Translations under genes and position numbers: made by a program
Part shown: piece after piece, positions 7,684 to 17,119 of the stretch
Layout: every line of letters begins with the position of its first letter
Position numbering within the stretch: the stretch's first letter is position 1
Notes under the pieces: generated by a model
Told to the model about the DNA's origin: nothing
Seen by the model: the letters and a program-made list of their open reading frames with translations, nothing else
The model's database searches: none
DNA from: Selenomonadaceae bacterium
Lineage (GTDB): Bacteria; Bacillota; Negativicutes; Selenomonadales; Selenomonadaceae
Length of the DNA stretch: 51,605 nucleotides
NCBI GenBank assembly: GCA_022786545.1
Contig: JALFXV010000051.1
Coordinates: 1 to 51,605, forward strand
Direction of reading: 5' to 3'

Positions 7684-8406
7684 TCAATGCCCAATCAGCA
7701 TGGCAAGCCCCACAAAGATAACCACCAGGGCGGCAGTCAGCCCCACAAAGCCGGCCGCCAGCCGCGGCCAGTTGGTCTTGTCCCGCAAAAATTCCATGGC
7801 CTCCGATTCCCGGCGCGGTGCTGCCTTTTCCTGCTCCGCTCCATCAGCAGCCTCCCCTGACTCATCCAGGGCCACATCCATCGCTTCTCCGTCAGCCTCC
7901 GGAATATTGCCCAAAGCAGCCTCCGCCGCCTTTTCCTTCTCAACATCCACTATGGTCATAACAGCCCCGGCACCAGCCTTGGCATGGCCTGTGGCAGGCC
8001 TGATTACCTTGCCGTCAAGGCCGCCGCAGATGATTACCGGTGTAATGGGGTTTATCCCCTTTGCCTTGACCTTTTCCAGGTCAAACTCGGCTATCATATC
8101 ACCTGCCTGAACCCGGCTGTTTACCCCCTTGTGAACAGTGCAGCAATCCGGCTCAAGCTTGATGTCCACGCCAAAATGCACCAATACCTCCAGCCCGTCA
8201 TCAGAGGTGAAGCCAAAGGCATGCTTGTCTTCGGCAATCACATTGATATAACCGGAAACAGGGCTGAACATAGTCCCATCCTCGGGTATCATTGCTACGC
8301 CATCCCCCATCATCCGCTCAGCATAAACAGGATCAGGCACCTTGCCCAGGTCCACCACCTGACCGGCCATAGGTGCAAATATTGAAATCTTGTAATCTTC
8401 CCCCAT
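7684..8406 (-). CDS. EIIA-Glc domain protein with C-terminal membrane anchor
   Basis: A 240-aa protein. Residues 5-155 are a complete PTS EIIA of the glucose/sucrose class, the phosphocarrier between HPr and a sugar-specific EIIB. Both active-site histidines are present: H62 (KHAFGF) and the phosphorylated H77 (LVHFGVD). After the domain comes an unusual acidic, alanine-rich linker (about 156-205) and one C-terminal transmembrane helix (about 215-238). No EIIB or EIIC is nearby. Family EIIAs are soluble or fused to EIIBC, so a membrane-tethered single EIIA suggests a regulatory role or docking to an unlinked permease; that is inference. Neighbours are a SagB-type oxidoreductase and recG. Confidence 0.8.
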   Translation of the reverse strand: MGEDYKISIFAPMAGQVVDLGKVPDPVYAERMMGDGVAMIPEDGTMFSPVSGYINVIAEDKHAFGFTSDDGLEVLVHFGVDIKLEPDCCTVHKGVNSRVQAGDMIAEFDLEKVKAKGINPITPVIICGGLDGKVIRPATGHAKAGAGAVMTIVDVEKEKAAEAALGNIPEADGEAMDVALDESGEAADGAEQEKAAPRRESEAMEFLRDKTNWPRLAAGFVGLTAALVVIFVGLAMLIGH

Positions 8407-8422
8407 AGATACCTCCCCTTTG

Positions 8423-9163
8423 CTATTTTACTTTGCCAGCATGGGCTGCATAGACAACAAACTCACTCTCGCCATCCAGCCCCAGCAGCTGATTGATTTC
8501 CTCATCATTGAAGTGTCCCACAGCACATACCCCTGTATCTATGGTATATGCCGCCAGATAAAGATTCTGGCACACATGGCCTGCATCAAGGTACAGATAC
8601 TGCAAGGCACGTCCCCCGAAATAATACTCCATTCTCTCCAGCACAGCCGCCCAGATAAAGGTCACGGCACTGGCACGGTACATATTGAGCTTATTAAATC
8701 CCGGCTGGAGCCACTCCTTCACATCCTCCCCCAGCCGTACAGGCAGCAGGGCATGCTCCACCGCCAGAAAGCGATAAAGCCCCGGTGCCAGCCCCTCTGC
8801 CTTGTCAATATACAGATATGTCTCAAAGGCATTCCTGGCTCCTGCCGATGGCACTGTCCTCTTGGTAGCACCGGCAGGCAGCACCATCTTGATGCCCTGG
8901 GTGCACCACAGGAGGTAGCTCAGCTCCTTCATGGTCAGCTTAGTATCGCTGTAGTCCCGGATGGTGGTGCGCAGCTCCATCAGCTCCAGAAAGCTCACCT
9001 GATGATCCTCCAGAAAATCCGGCTCCGGCAAGGGGATGAGCCTGGCATCCGCCGGATAAGGCTTCTGGATTGGCGGCGGCTCAAGGTGCTGCAGCTTCCT
9101 AGTATTCTGATTATTTTTTACCATGGCAGCCTCCTGCCACTGATGAAACAACGCCTTATCCAT
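8423..9163 (-). CDS. SagB/ThcOx-type nitroreductase-fold oxidoreductase
   Basis: A 246-aa FMN-dependent enzyme of the nitroreductase superfamily, SagB/ThcOx branch, whose known members oxidise azolines in peptides; most orphan members have unknown substrates. Visible signatures are LEPPPIQKP near the N-terminus, LRTTIRDYSDTKLTMKELSYLLWCTQG (the RRSxR-like flavin-phosphate region), and LYLDAGHVCQNLYLAA in the second half. The ATG at 9163 follows GGCGAGG by five bases and gives the family-like N-terminus. An ATG at 9124 with a perfect AGGAGG is an alternative. No cyclodehydratase or precursor peptide is adjacent. First gene of the operon with EIIA and recG. Confidence 0.78.
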   Translation of the reverse strand: MDKALFHQWQEAAMVKNNQNTRKLQHLEPPPIQKPYPADARLIPLPEPDFLEDHQVSFLELMELRTTIRDYSDTKLTMKELSYLLWCTQGIKMVLPAGATKRTVPSAGARNAFETYLYIDKAEGLAPGLYRFLAVEHALLPVRLGEDVKEWLQPGFNKLNMYRASAVTFIWAAVLERMEYYFGGRALQYLYLDAGHVCQNLYLAAYTIDTGVCAVGHFNDEEINQLLGLDGESEFVVYAAHAGKVK

Positions 9164-9243
9164 ACAAGCCTCGCCCGCCTTCACACAAAATATTTTACGC
9201 CCGCAATCACGCGTCAAAAGCCACATAAACTTACCTAAATTAT

Positions 9244-9269
9244 CGGAAAACTTTCCGCATACCATTATA
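9244..9269 (-). promoter_or_regulatory. promoter of SagB-EIIA-recG operon with palindrome at the start site
   Basis: The minus strand has the extended -10 TTGCTATAATGG (TATAAT at 9264-9269), with a T-rich upstream region but no clear -35. A perfect 14-bp inverted repeat, CGGAAA-GT-TTTCCG (9244-9257), sits at the expected transcription start, where an operator would block or modulate initiation. Confidence 0.5.
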
Positions 9270-9298
9270 GCAAAAAATAAAAAAAATTACAAACAAAT

Positions 9299-9334
9299 AT
9301 GCTCCATGCAGGATAAAATTCCCACACGGAGCAT
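9299..9334 (-). terminator. terminator after secF
   Basis: ATGCTCC (minus strand) pairs with GGAGCAT to close a hairpin. It is followed by the T-rich ATATTTGTTTG and, a little further on, a long T run. It lies 26 bp beyond the secF stop. Confidence 0.55.
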
Positions 9335-9360
9335 AAAAACATCAATATCTCAAAATAACC

Positions 9361-10287
9361 TCAGACATGCTTTACCGGGAACTTCTTCCGCATCAGCACC
9401 CACAATGGGCTGGCGATGAAGATGGAAGAATAGGAGCCGCTGGCAAAGCCCACCAGAAGCGCAAAGGAGAAATCCTTGGTGGTATCGCCGCCAAAGAAAT
9501 ACAGGGCAAAGGTGGTGAACAGCACCGTAAACACGGTGTACAGGGAACGGGTAAGAGTCTGATAGATACTGCGGTTGGCCAGCTCGTTCAGATCGCCGCC
9601 CTTCCTGAAGTGCAGCCGCTGATTCTCACGGATTCTGTCAAAGATAACGATGGTATCGTTGATGGAATAACCTACAATGGTCAGGACTGCCGCCACAAAG
9701 CTGGAATCAACCTGCTTCTGGGTAAAGGAAAAGACAATCAGCACCACCAGTATATCGTGAATCAGCGTCAAAATAGCCGAAATGCCGAAACGCCACTCAA
9801 AGCGGTAGGACACATACAGGATAATCAAAATCCAGGAAATCACCGTAGCCATGATCGCATCAGTAATCAGCTCGCCGCCGATGGTAGCACCCACCTTTTC
9901 CTCCCTGAGCACCGTGTAGGCACCCACCTGGTCATTGAGGCTTGCCATGATTTCCTTGCGCTGGTTTTCCTCCAAATCAATGGTACGGATCATCACATCC
10001 TGGGAGGACTCCACATTGCTGGCCTCACCGGACAGCTGGATGGTGGCATTGTCCAGGTTATACCCCTTCAGCACATCGCGGATTTCCGTCAGGGTTACCT
10101 GCCGCTCAAAGCGCATATCCATGATAGTACCGCCGGTAAAATCTATGCCGAAGTTAAACCCCTTGGTAAACATACAGAATAAGCCAAGCACAGTAATCGT
10201 CAGGGAAATCGCGAACCAAAGCTTGGAATACTTCATTATATCAAACCAGATTTTTGGCAGGTTCTGCTGCACCTTCATCTTAGCCAA
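9361..10287 (-). CDS. secF: protein translocase subunit SecF
   Basis: A 308-aa six-helix RND-type membrane protein that with SecD uses the proton gradient to support late steps of Sec export. The first periplasmic motif FGIDFTGGT (about residues 46-54) and the GYSINDTIVIFDRIREN segment typical of SecF are visible, as are the clustered membrane helices. The start is TTG at 10287, seven bases after GAGGTG. It overlaps the secD stop region by 8 bp, indicating translational coupling. Confidence 0.95.
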   Translation of the reverse strand: MAKMKVQQNLPKIWFDIMKYSKLWFAISLTITVLGLFCMFTKGFNFGIDFTGGTIMDMRFERQVTLTEIRDVLKGYNLDNATIQLSGEASNVESSQDVMIRTIDLEENQRKEIMASLNDQVGAYTVLREEKVGATIGGELITDAIMATVISWILIILYVSYRFEWRFGISAILTLIHDILVVLIVFSFTQKQVDSSFVAAVLTIVGYSINDTIVIFDRIRENQRLHFRKGGDLNELANRSIYQTLTRSLYTVFTVLFTTFALYFFGGDTTKDFSFALLVGFASGSYSSIFIASPLWVLMRKKFPVKHV

Positions 10288-11527
10288 AGTGCTTCACCTC
10301 TCCCTCTGTCTTAGGCCGCTTGTTGATGCCATAAATCCAAGGATTCTTGAAAATATTGGCTGCAATCAGGTTCTTGGTCATGAACTGGGTAAGGGTAATC
10401 GCCGTAAACATGGAAATCATGACGCCCAGCCCCAGGGTAATGGCAAAGCCCCTGATGCTGCCGGTGCCGAAGCAGAACAGCACGGCAGAAGCAATAATCG
10501 TGGTAATGTTGGAGTCAAAAATCGTAGTAAAGGCACGGGAGAAGCCTGCATCCATGGACAGGCGCAACGTCTTGCCGCTGAGGTATTCCTCCTTGAAATG
10601 CTCGAAAATCAGCACGTTGGCATCTACCGCCATACCGATGGACAGGATGATACCTGCCACGCCCGGCAAAGTCAGGGTAGCATCCAAAAGCTTCAGTGAG
10701 AACAGCAGGATAATAACATACGCCATCAGGCTGATGTCAGCCACGATGCCGGACACACGATAGAACAGTGCCATGAACAGCACTACGGCACCCAGGCCTA
10801 CAGTAAAGGCAAACACGGACTTATCCTTGGAATCCTGTCCCAGGGAAGGCCCCACGGTACGGGTTTCGATGATATTCACCTTGACCGGCAGGGAACCGCT
10901 GCGGAGCAGGATGGCCAGATTGTGGGCTTCCTCCAAGGTCTTGTTACCGGTGATTACCGCCTTGCCGCCGGTGATAGCCTCGTTGACGCGAGGGGCAGTC
11001 AGCACCTCACCGTCCAGGAGAATGGCAATGGTCCTGCCTACGTTCATGCTGGTCAGCTGGGCAAACTTCTCAGCCCCCTCAGGGCTGAATTCCAGGGCTA
11101 CTACATTTTGTCCCTGCTGGTCTGTCTGCTCGCGGGCATCCTTCAGGTCAGTACCATTGAGAACGGTTTCCCCTTCCTCATTTTTGAATTCCAGCATGGC
11201 GGTCTTGCCGATTACCTGAATGGCCTTGTCCGGGTCCTTGATGCCCGGAAGCTCTACGATAATCCTGCGCTCACCCTGACGCTGCACGATAGGCTCTGCC
11301 AGGCCAAGCTCATTAACACGCTTCTCCATGATGCGCACTACCCGCTCCATGGCATCCTCATTCACCTGTGCCTCCGGCGTATCCTCCGCTTCCAGCACCA
11401 CATGGGTACCGCCCTGCAGGTCCAGGCCCTGCCGAATGGAGGTTGCCAGAGGTGCTACAAAGGTGAAGAATACTGCAACGATGACTGCCACCGCTGCCAG
11501 AAGTTTCAACAAACTGTCTTTCCTCAA
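10280..11527 (-). CDS. secD: protein translocase subunit SecD
   Basis: A 415-aa membrane protein, partner of SecF. One N-terminal helix (about residues 7-29) is followed by the RQGLDLQGGTHVVLE motif, a periplasmic region with GTAMLEFK-like and LLDGEVLTAPRV segments, and then five helices including MAVDANVLIFEHFKEE. It is short compared with proteobacterial SecD, as is usual in Bacillota. The start is uncertain: TTG at 11527 follows GAGAGGA by about ten bases, while a TTG at 11512 follows GAGGAAA. First gene of the secDF pair. Confidence 0.95.
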   Translation of the reverse strand: MRKDSLLKLLAAVAVIVAVFFTFVAPLATSIRQGLDLQGGTHVVLEAEDTPEAQVNEDAMERVVRIMEKRVNELGLAEPIVQRQGERRIIVELPGIKDPDKAIQVIGKTAMLEFKNEEGETVLNGTDLKDAREQTDQQGQNVVALEFSPEGAEKFAQLTSMNVGRTIAILLDGEVLTAPRVNEAITGGKAVITGNKTLEEAHNLAILLRSGSLPVKVNIIETRTVGPSLGQDSKDKSVFAFTVGLGAVVLFMALFYRVSGIVADISLMAYVIILLFSLKLLDATLTLPGVAGIILSIGMAVDANVLIFEHFKEEYLSGKTLRLSMDAGFSRAFTTIFDSNITTIIASAVLFCFGTGSIRGFAITLGLGVMISMFTAITLTQFMTKNLIAANIFKNPWIYGINKRPKTEGEVKHFG

Positions 11528-11544
11528 CTACTTCAAGTCCTCTC

Positions 11545-11550
11545 ATTATA
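11545..11550 (-). promoter_or_regulatory. possible secDF promoter (-10)
   Basis: A perfect TATAAT on the minus strand lies about 20 bp upstream of the secD start region. The -35 is poor. Transcription from here would give a very short leader, which fits better with the downstream secD start at 11512. Confidence 0.35.
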
Positions 11551-11590
11551 AACTGTAAAATAGGGTAAATATGATAGTAAAATATAGATA

Positions 11591-12166
11591 TTATATCTCA
11601 TATACGGTTTTTTCCGTAAAAATATAATCCATAGGCTGGTCGTGCTCATCAACTGCAATATTGTCAAACAGCTGGCACTCATAGGCAACCGCCGCCCGGA
11701 CAGCTCCGGCTGCCTGCTGGAGAAACCTGTCATAATAGCCGCCCCCCATGCCGATGCGATGCCCGGCACGGTCAAAGGCACTGCCCGGCACGATAACCAG
11801 ATCAATGGCGGATGGCTCCACCGGCATCACCTGCTCCGGCGGCAGGGTGAGAATATTGTACTCACCTGCCACCAGATCAGCCATATCCTTTAGCTGCGCG
11901 GCACACATCAGCCCCTCCGCCTTGTCCAGCACATAGGGAATGTAAACAGCCTTGCCGGCAGCCAGTGCCGCCTCAAGAATTGCCTCCGTATGCACCTCGT
12001 TCTCCATGGAGATATAGCAGAAAATGGACTCCGCATGCCGGAAAAGCTCCGCATGAATCAGCCTTTCTGCAATGGCGGCACTTTTCGCCTGCCGCTGCCC
12101 GGCAGTCATGCCGCGCCTTCTTGCCATTCCTTCCCTGCGCAGGAACTTCTTGTCACAAATCTCCAT
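11591..12166 (-). CDS. 5-formyltetrahydrofolate cyclo-ligase
   Basis: A 191-aa enzyme (MTHFS family) that converts 5-formyl-THF to 5,10-methenyl-THF with ATP, recycling a storage or inhibitory folate. The diagnostic C-terminal motif VPGSAFDRAGHRIGMGGG followed by YYDRFL (about residues 126-150) contains the glycine-rich phosphate loop. FCYISMENEVHTEAIL (about 49-64) is the other family signature. The ATG at 12166 has AGAGG eight bases upstream; it starts 12 bp past the tgt stop, so the two are co-transcribed. Confidence 0.93.
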   Translation of the reverse strand: MEICDKKFLRREGMARRRGMTAGQRQAKSAAIAERLIHAELFRHAESIFCYISMENEVHTEAILEAALAAGKAVYIPYVLDKAEGLMCAAQLKDMADLVAGEYNILTLPPEQVMPVEPSAIDLVIVPGSAFDRAGHRIGMGGGYYDRFLQQAAGAVRAAVAYECQLFDNIAVDEHDQPMDYIFTEKTVYEI

Positions 12167-12178
12167 CCTGCCAACCTC

Positions 12179-13336
<1,158 letters not shown>

Positions 13337-13375
13337 TTAATCTTTTTATCGATTGCAAAAACCTTTAACCGCTCC

Positions 13376-13404
13376 ATAATATCACAAATATCATTTTCTT
13401 TCAA
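13376..13404 (-). promoter_or_regulatory. tgt promoter
   Basis: On the minus strand, -35 TTGAAA (13399-13404), a 17-bp spacer and the extended -10 TGATATTAT (TATTAT at 13376-13381) make a strong sigma-A-type promoter about 60 bp upstream of tgt. Confidence 0.65.
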
Positions 13405-13428
13405 TACAGGCGGCACAGGCTGTACATG

Positions 13429-13611
13429 TCAATAGCAGAACTGCTGGGCATCCAGCGCCTCGGATTCCAGCACCTGAACCTCCAGCTGCCCGCCCTGCAT
13501 GATTCCCCCCGTGCCCGGGCGGATGCGGTTCACGAAGCCTGCCTCATCCAGCCGCGCCATAATCCTGTCAGCTTCATTTTTATCCTTTGCCACAAAAATC
13601 GAAACCCACAC
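13429..13611 (-). CDS. small DUF2007-like protein
   Basis: A 60-aa protein (MWVSIFVAKDKNEADRIMAR...) resembling a clostridial family of short proteins often mislabelled glutamate decarboxylase. The pattern is a beta strand, a helix with EADRIMARLDEAGF, a strand, and a terminal LEVQVLESEA helix start, similar to DUF2007 putative signal-transducing domains. No catalytic residues are apparent. It starts with GTG at 13611, nine bases after GGGAGG, and lies 47 bp downstream of dnaE in the same direction, so it is probably the last gene of that operon. Confidence 0.6.
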   Translation of the reverse strand: MWVSIFVAKDKNEADRIMARLDEAGFVNRIRPGTGGIMQGGQLEVQVLESEALDAQQFCY

Positions 13612-13658
13612 GCTAAAAAACCTCCCAAGAAAAAGAACCTGCCTACCTGCATATCTGA

Positions 13659-16600
13659 TTATCTGCTTTTCAGGCTGTCCGCTCCCAAAAGCTTCCTTAT
13701 CTCCGCCTCAGCCTCTGCCGAGCCATCCAGCCAATAACGCTTTTCATTTTTTATCAGCCGCTTGGAGCCGTAAAAATACATATAAACCACCCGGCTGCCC
13801 TGATGCTGCTGGAAAATCCGCCGCAGGCTGTCAAAAATCTCCGGTTTCTCCTGCTCCGGCCTCAGGGCAATATAATACTCAGGCTGATAATCCTCCAGCT
13901 CAATAATATCCTCTGCAATCAGCTGGATTTTGTCCCGCTCATCATCGCTGAAATCCACCTTGCCCAAAACCACAATCCGCCTGTCCTGCTCCGACAGGTT
14001 AATCCTGCTGTAAAACACCTTGGGGAACACCACCACCCGGATGGTGTTGGTATAATCCTCCAGCCGCAGGAAGCACATCATGTCACCCTTCTTGGTGGTG
14101 CGGCGGATGCACTCCACCACGATGCCGCCCAGCCTGACCTTGCTGCCGTCCGGCACCTGACCGCTCATTACCTTGGACACAGGCGTCAGCCCTGCCAGCT
14201 TGGCCTGATATTTGTCCAGAGGATGCCCCGTAATATAAAAGCCGGTAATTTCCTTCTCCCAGCCAATCATCACCTCGGGCTCCGCCTCCGGTATATCGGG
14301 CAGCTTGATTTCAGCCACCTGCCGTACCTCCTCCGCATCAAAGAGCCCCATCTGGCCGTTTGCCCTGTCCCTCTGCACCGCGGCAGCCGCCTCGGACACG
14401 CTGGGGAACACTGCCAAGAGCTGGGCACGCTTCGCCCCCAGGGAATCAAAGCAGCCGCAGCGGATAAAGTTCTCCACCGACCGCTTGTTGACCGCATGAA
14501 AGTCCACCCGGGAGCAGAAATCCATCAGGGACAGGAAGCTGCCCCCCTTCTCCCTCTCCGCCATCATGACAGAAAGTGCCGCCTCACCTACGTTCTTGAT
14601 AGCTGCCAGCCCGAAGCGGATAGCCCCCTTGTCCACGCTGAAATTCACCTGGCTGGCGTTGATGTCAGGTGGCAGGATCCTGATGCCCATGCGCTTGCAC
14701 TGCTCTATGTACTGGCTTACCTTGTCCGTATTGTCCATGACGCTGGTGAGCATGGCCGCCATGAAATCTGCCGGGTAGTTGGCCTTCAGGTAGGCGGTCT
14801 GCCATGCCACCCAGGCATAGGCGGCACTGTGGGACTTGTTGAAGCCGTAGTCCGCAAAATGCTCCAGGAGCTCAAAGATGCGCTCCGCCAGGCTATCATC
14901 AATGCCCTTCTGCCTGGTGCCCTGCAAAAAATTCTCCTTCTGGGCCATCAGGATGGCCGCCTTTTTCTTGCCCATGGCACGGCGCAGAAGATCCGCCTGT
15001 CCCAGGCTGAACCCCGCCAGCACCTGCACAATCTGCATTACCTGCTCCTGGTACAGCACCACCCCGAAGGTCTCACGCAAAATCGGCTCCAGCAGGGGAT
15101 GCAGGTACTCCACTTTCTTTACCCCGTGCCTGCCGTCAATAAAGTCATCCACCATGCCGCTGCCCAGAGGCCCCGGCCGGTAGAGTGCCACCAGGGGAAT
15201 CAGGTCCGTAAAGCCCTCCGGCTTCAAGTCACGCATAATCCGCGTCATCCCGGCAGACTCCATCTGGAACACCGCCCCGGTGCCTCCGTCGCACAGCATC
15301 CGGCAGGTCTTTTCGTCCGTATGGGGCAGCCGCCGCAAATCAACATCAATGCCGTGATTTTGCTTAATGTTTTTCACCGCATCATCAAGGACAGTCAAAG
15401 TACGCAGCCCCAGAAAGTCCATCTTCAAAAGCCCCAGTTCCTCCACCAGGTCCTTTTCAAACTGGGTGACCAGCGCACCATCAGCGATCATGATGGGCAT
15501 GTAATCGGTGATGGGGTTCCTGGCAATCACGATGCCTGCCGCATGCTTGCCGCAGTTCCTGCGGAGCCCTTCCACCCGCTTTGCCATGTCCACCAGCCGC
15601 TGTACGCTGACATCCTCCTCATACAGCTTGCGAAACTCGTCCACGCTGTCCAGGGTTGCCTGCAAAGTCACCTTGGGGCCGCTGGGAATCAGCTTGGACA
15701 CCCTGTCCCCCTCGGCATAGGACATGCCCATGGCCCTTGCCACATCCCGGACGGCATTCTTTGCCTTGAGGGTGCCAAAGGTAATAATCTGGCTTACATG
15801 ATCCTCCCCATAACGCTGCTTCACATAATCAATGACTTCCTCCCGGCGCACATAGCAGAAATCTATATCGATATCCGGCATGGTAACACGCTCCGGGTTC
15901 AGGAAGCGCTCAAAGAGCAGGTCATACTGCAACGGGTCCAGATCCGTAATCCCCAGGGCATAAGCCACGATGCTGCCGGCGGCGGAGCCTCGCCCCGGCC
16001 CTACCGGTATATTGACGCTCCTGGCGTAGTTGATAAAATCCCACACAATCAGGAAGTAGCTGTCAAAGCCCATGCTGTGGATAACCCCCAGCTCATAGTC
16101 CAGCCTCTCCTGCACCTCCTGAGTGATAGTTTCATAGCGTTCCGGCAGGTACTTCTCGCAGAGCTGCCTGAGATATGCCTCATCCGTCAGCCCGTCCGGC
16201 AGAGGGAAATTCGGCAGATGGCGGTGCTCAAAATCGAACTCCACATGGCACCGTTCTGCAATCTTCACCGTATTGGACAATGCCTCCGGGTACTCCCGGA
16301 ACAGCCCCTGCATTTCCTCCGGCGTCTTCAGGTAAAAATCATCACCGGCAAACCTCATCCTGCCAGGGTCATCCAATGTCCTGCCGGTCTGGATGCACAG
16401 CAGGATTTCGTGGAACTCGCTGTCCTCACGCTTCAGGTAATGGGCGTCATTGGTAGCCACCAGCCCCAGCTGGTACTTTTTCGCCAGCTCCAAAAGCCCT
16501 GCCATGGCCTTTTTTTCCTCCGGCATGCCGTGATTTTGCAGCTCAATAAAAAAATTCTCCCTGCCAAAAATCTCCAGATACTCCTGCAATGCCTTTTCCG

Positions 16601-17072
16601 CCCGGAACATATCCCCCCGGATAATCCATGCCGGCACCTCCCCGGCAATGCAGGCACTGAGGCAGATGAGCCCCTTGCTGTATTTTCTCAAGAGCTCCTT
16701 GTCCACCCTGGGCTTATAATACATGCCCTCGGTATTGGCCCTGGACACCAGCTGTACCAGATTTCTATATCCCTCATTGTTTTCCGCCAGCAAAATCAGG
16801 TGGTAGTACCTCGTGCCATCCACCTCGTACTGCTCATGGCGGTCCCGGGGTGCCACATACACCTCGCAGCCAATGACCGGGTTAATCCCCTCCCCCTTGC
16901 AGGCCTTATAAAACTCCATGATGCCGAACATATTGCCATGGTCCGTAATGGCTATATGCTCCATGCCCAGCTCCTTCACACGGGCAATCAGCGGCTTGAT
17001 GCGGTTTGCCCCATCCAGCAGGCTGTATTCAGTATGAACATGCAAATGCGCAAAAGGAACCGAACCTGTCAT
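13659..17072 (-). CDS. dnaE: DNA polymerase III subunit alpha, DnaE
   Basis: An 1137-aa replicative polymerase catalytic subunit. The N-terminal PHP domain begins with HLHVHTEYSLLDG (about residues 9-21). The polymerase active site PDIDIDFC lies near 394-401, preceded by GPGRGSAAGSIVAY. The helix-hairpin-helix and OB-fold regions are at the C-terminus (KVRLGGIVVECIRRTTKKG near 980). It is a DnaE, not PolC, since no exonuclease domain is inserted. The ATG at 17072 is preceded by GGAGG. It lies 47 bp after the JetD-like gene, in an apparent operon thiE-jetD-dnaE. Confidence 0.96.
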   Translation of the reverse strand: MTGSVPFAHLHVHTEYSLLDGANRIKPLIARVKELGMEHIAITDHGNMFGIMEFYKACKGEGINPVIGCEVYVAPRDRHEQYEVDGTRYYHLILLAENNEGYRNLVQLVSRANTEGMYYKPRVDKELLRKYSKGLICLSACIAGEVPAWIIRGDMFRAEKALQEYLEIFGRENFFIELQNHGMPEEKKAMAGLLELAKKYQLGLVATNDAHYLKREDSEFHEILLCIQTGRTLDDPGRMRFAGDDFYLKTPEEMQGLFREYPEALSNTVKIAERCHVEFDFEHRHLPNFPLPDGLTDEAYLRQLCEKYLPERYETITQEVQERLDYELGVIHSMGFDSYFLIVWDFINYARSVNIPVGPGRGSAAGSIVAYALGITDLDPLQYDLLFERFLNPERVTMPDIDIDFCYVRREEVIDYVKQRYGEDHVSQIITFGTLKAKNAVRDVARAMGMSYAEGDRVSKLIPSGPKVTLQATLDSVDEFRKLYEEDVSVQRLVDMAKRVEGLRRNCGKHAAGIVIARNPITDYMPIMIADGALVTQFEKDLVEELGLLKMDFLGLRTLTVLDDAVKNIKQNHGIDVDLRRLPHTDEKTCRMLCDGGTGAVFQMESAGMTRIMRDLKPEGFTDLIPLVALYRPGPLGSGMVDDFIDGRHGVKKVEYLHPLLEPILRETFGVVLYQEQVMQIVQVLAGFSLGQADLLRRAMGKKKAAILMAQKENFLQGTRQKGIDDSLAERIFELLEHFADYGFNKSHSAAYAWVAWQTAYLKANYPADFMAAMLTSVMDNTDKVSQYIEQCKRMGIRILPPDINASQVNFSVDKGAIRFGLAAIKNVGEAALSVMMAEREKGGSFLSLMDFCSRVDFHAVNKRSVENFIRCGCFDSLGAKRAQLLAVFPSVSEAAAAVQRDRANGQMGLFDAEEVRQVAEIKLPDIPEAEPEVMIGWEKEITGFYITGHPLDKYQAKLAGLTPVSKVMSGQVPDGSKVRLGGIVVECIRRTTKKGDMMCFLRLEDYTNTIRVVVFPKVFYSRINLSEQDRRIVVLGKVDFSDDERDKIQLIAEDIIELEDYQPEYYIALRPEQEKPEIFDSLRRIFQQHQGSRVVYMYFYGSKRLIKNEKRYWLDGSAEAEAEIRKLLGADSLKSR

Positions 17073-17119
17073 TATTGTTATCCTCCTACCAAAATAAAAA
17101 CCAAAATCCTGCTATGCCC

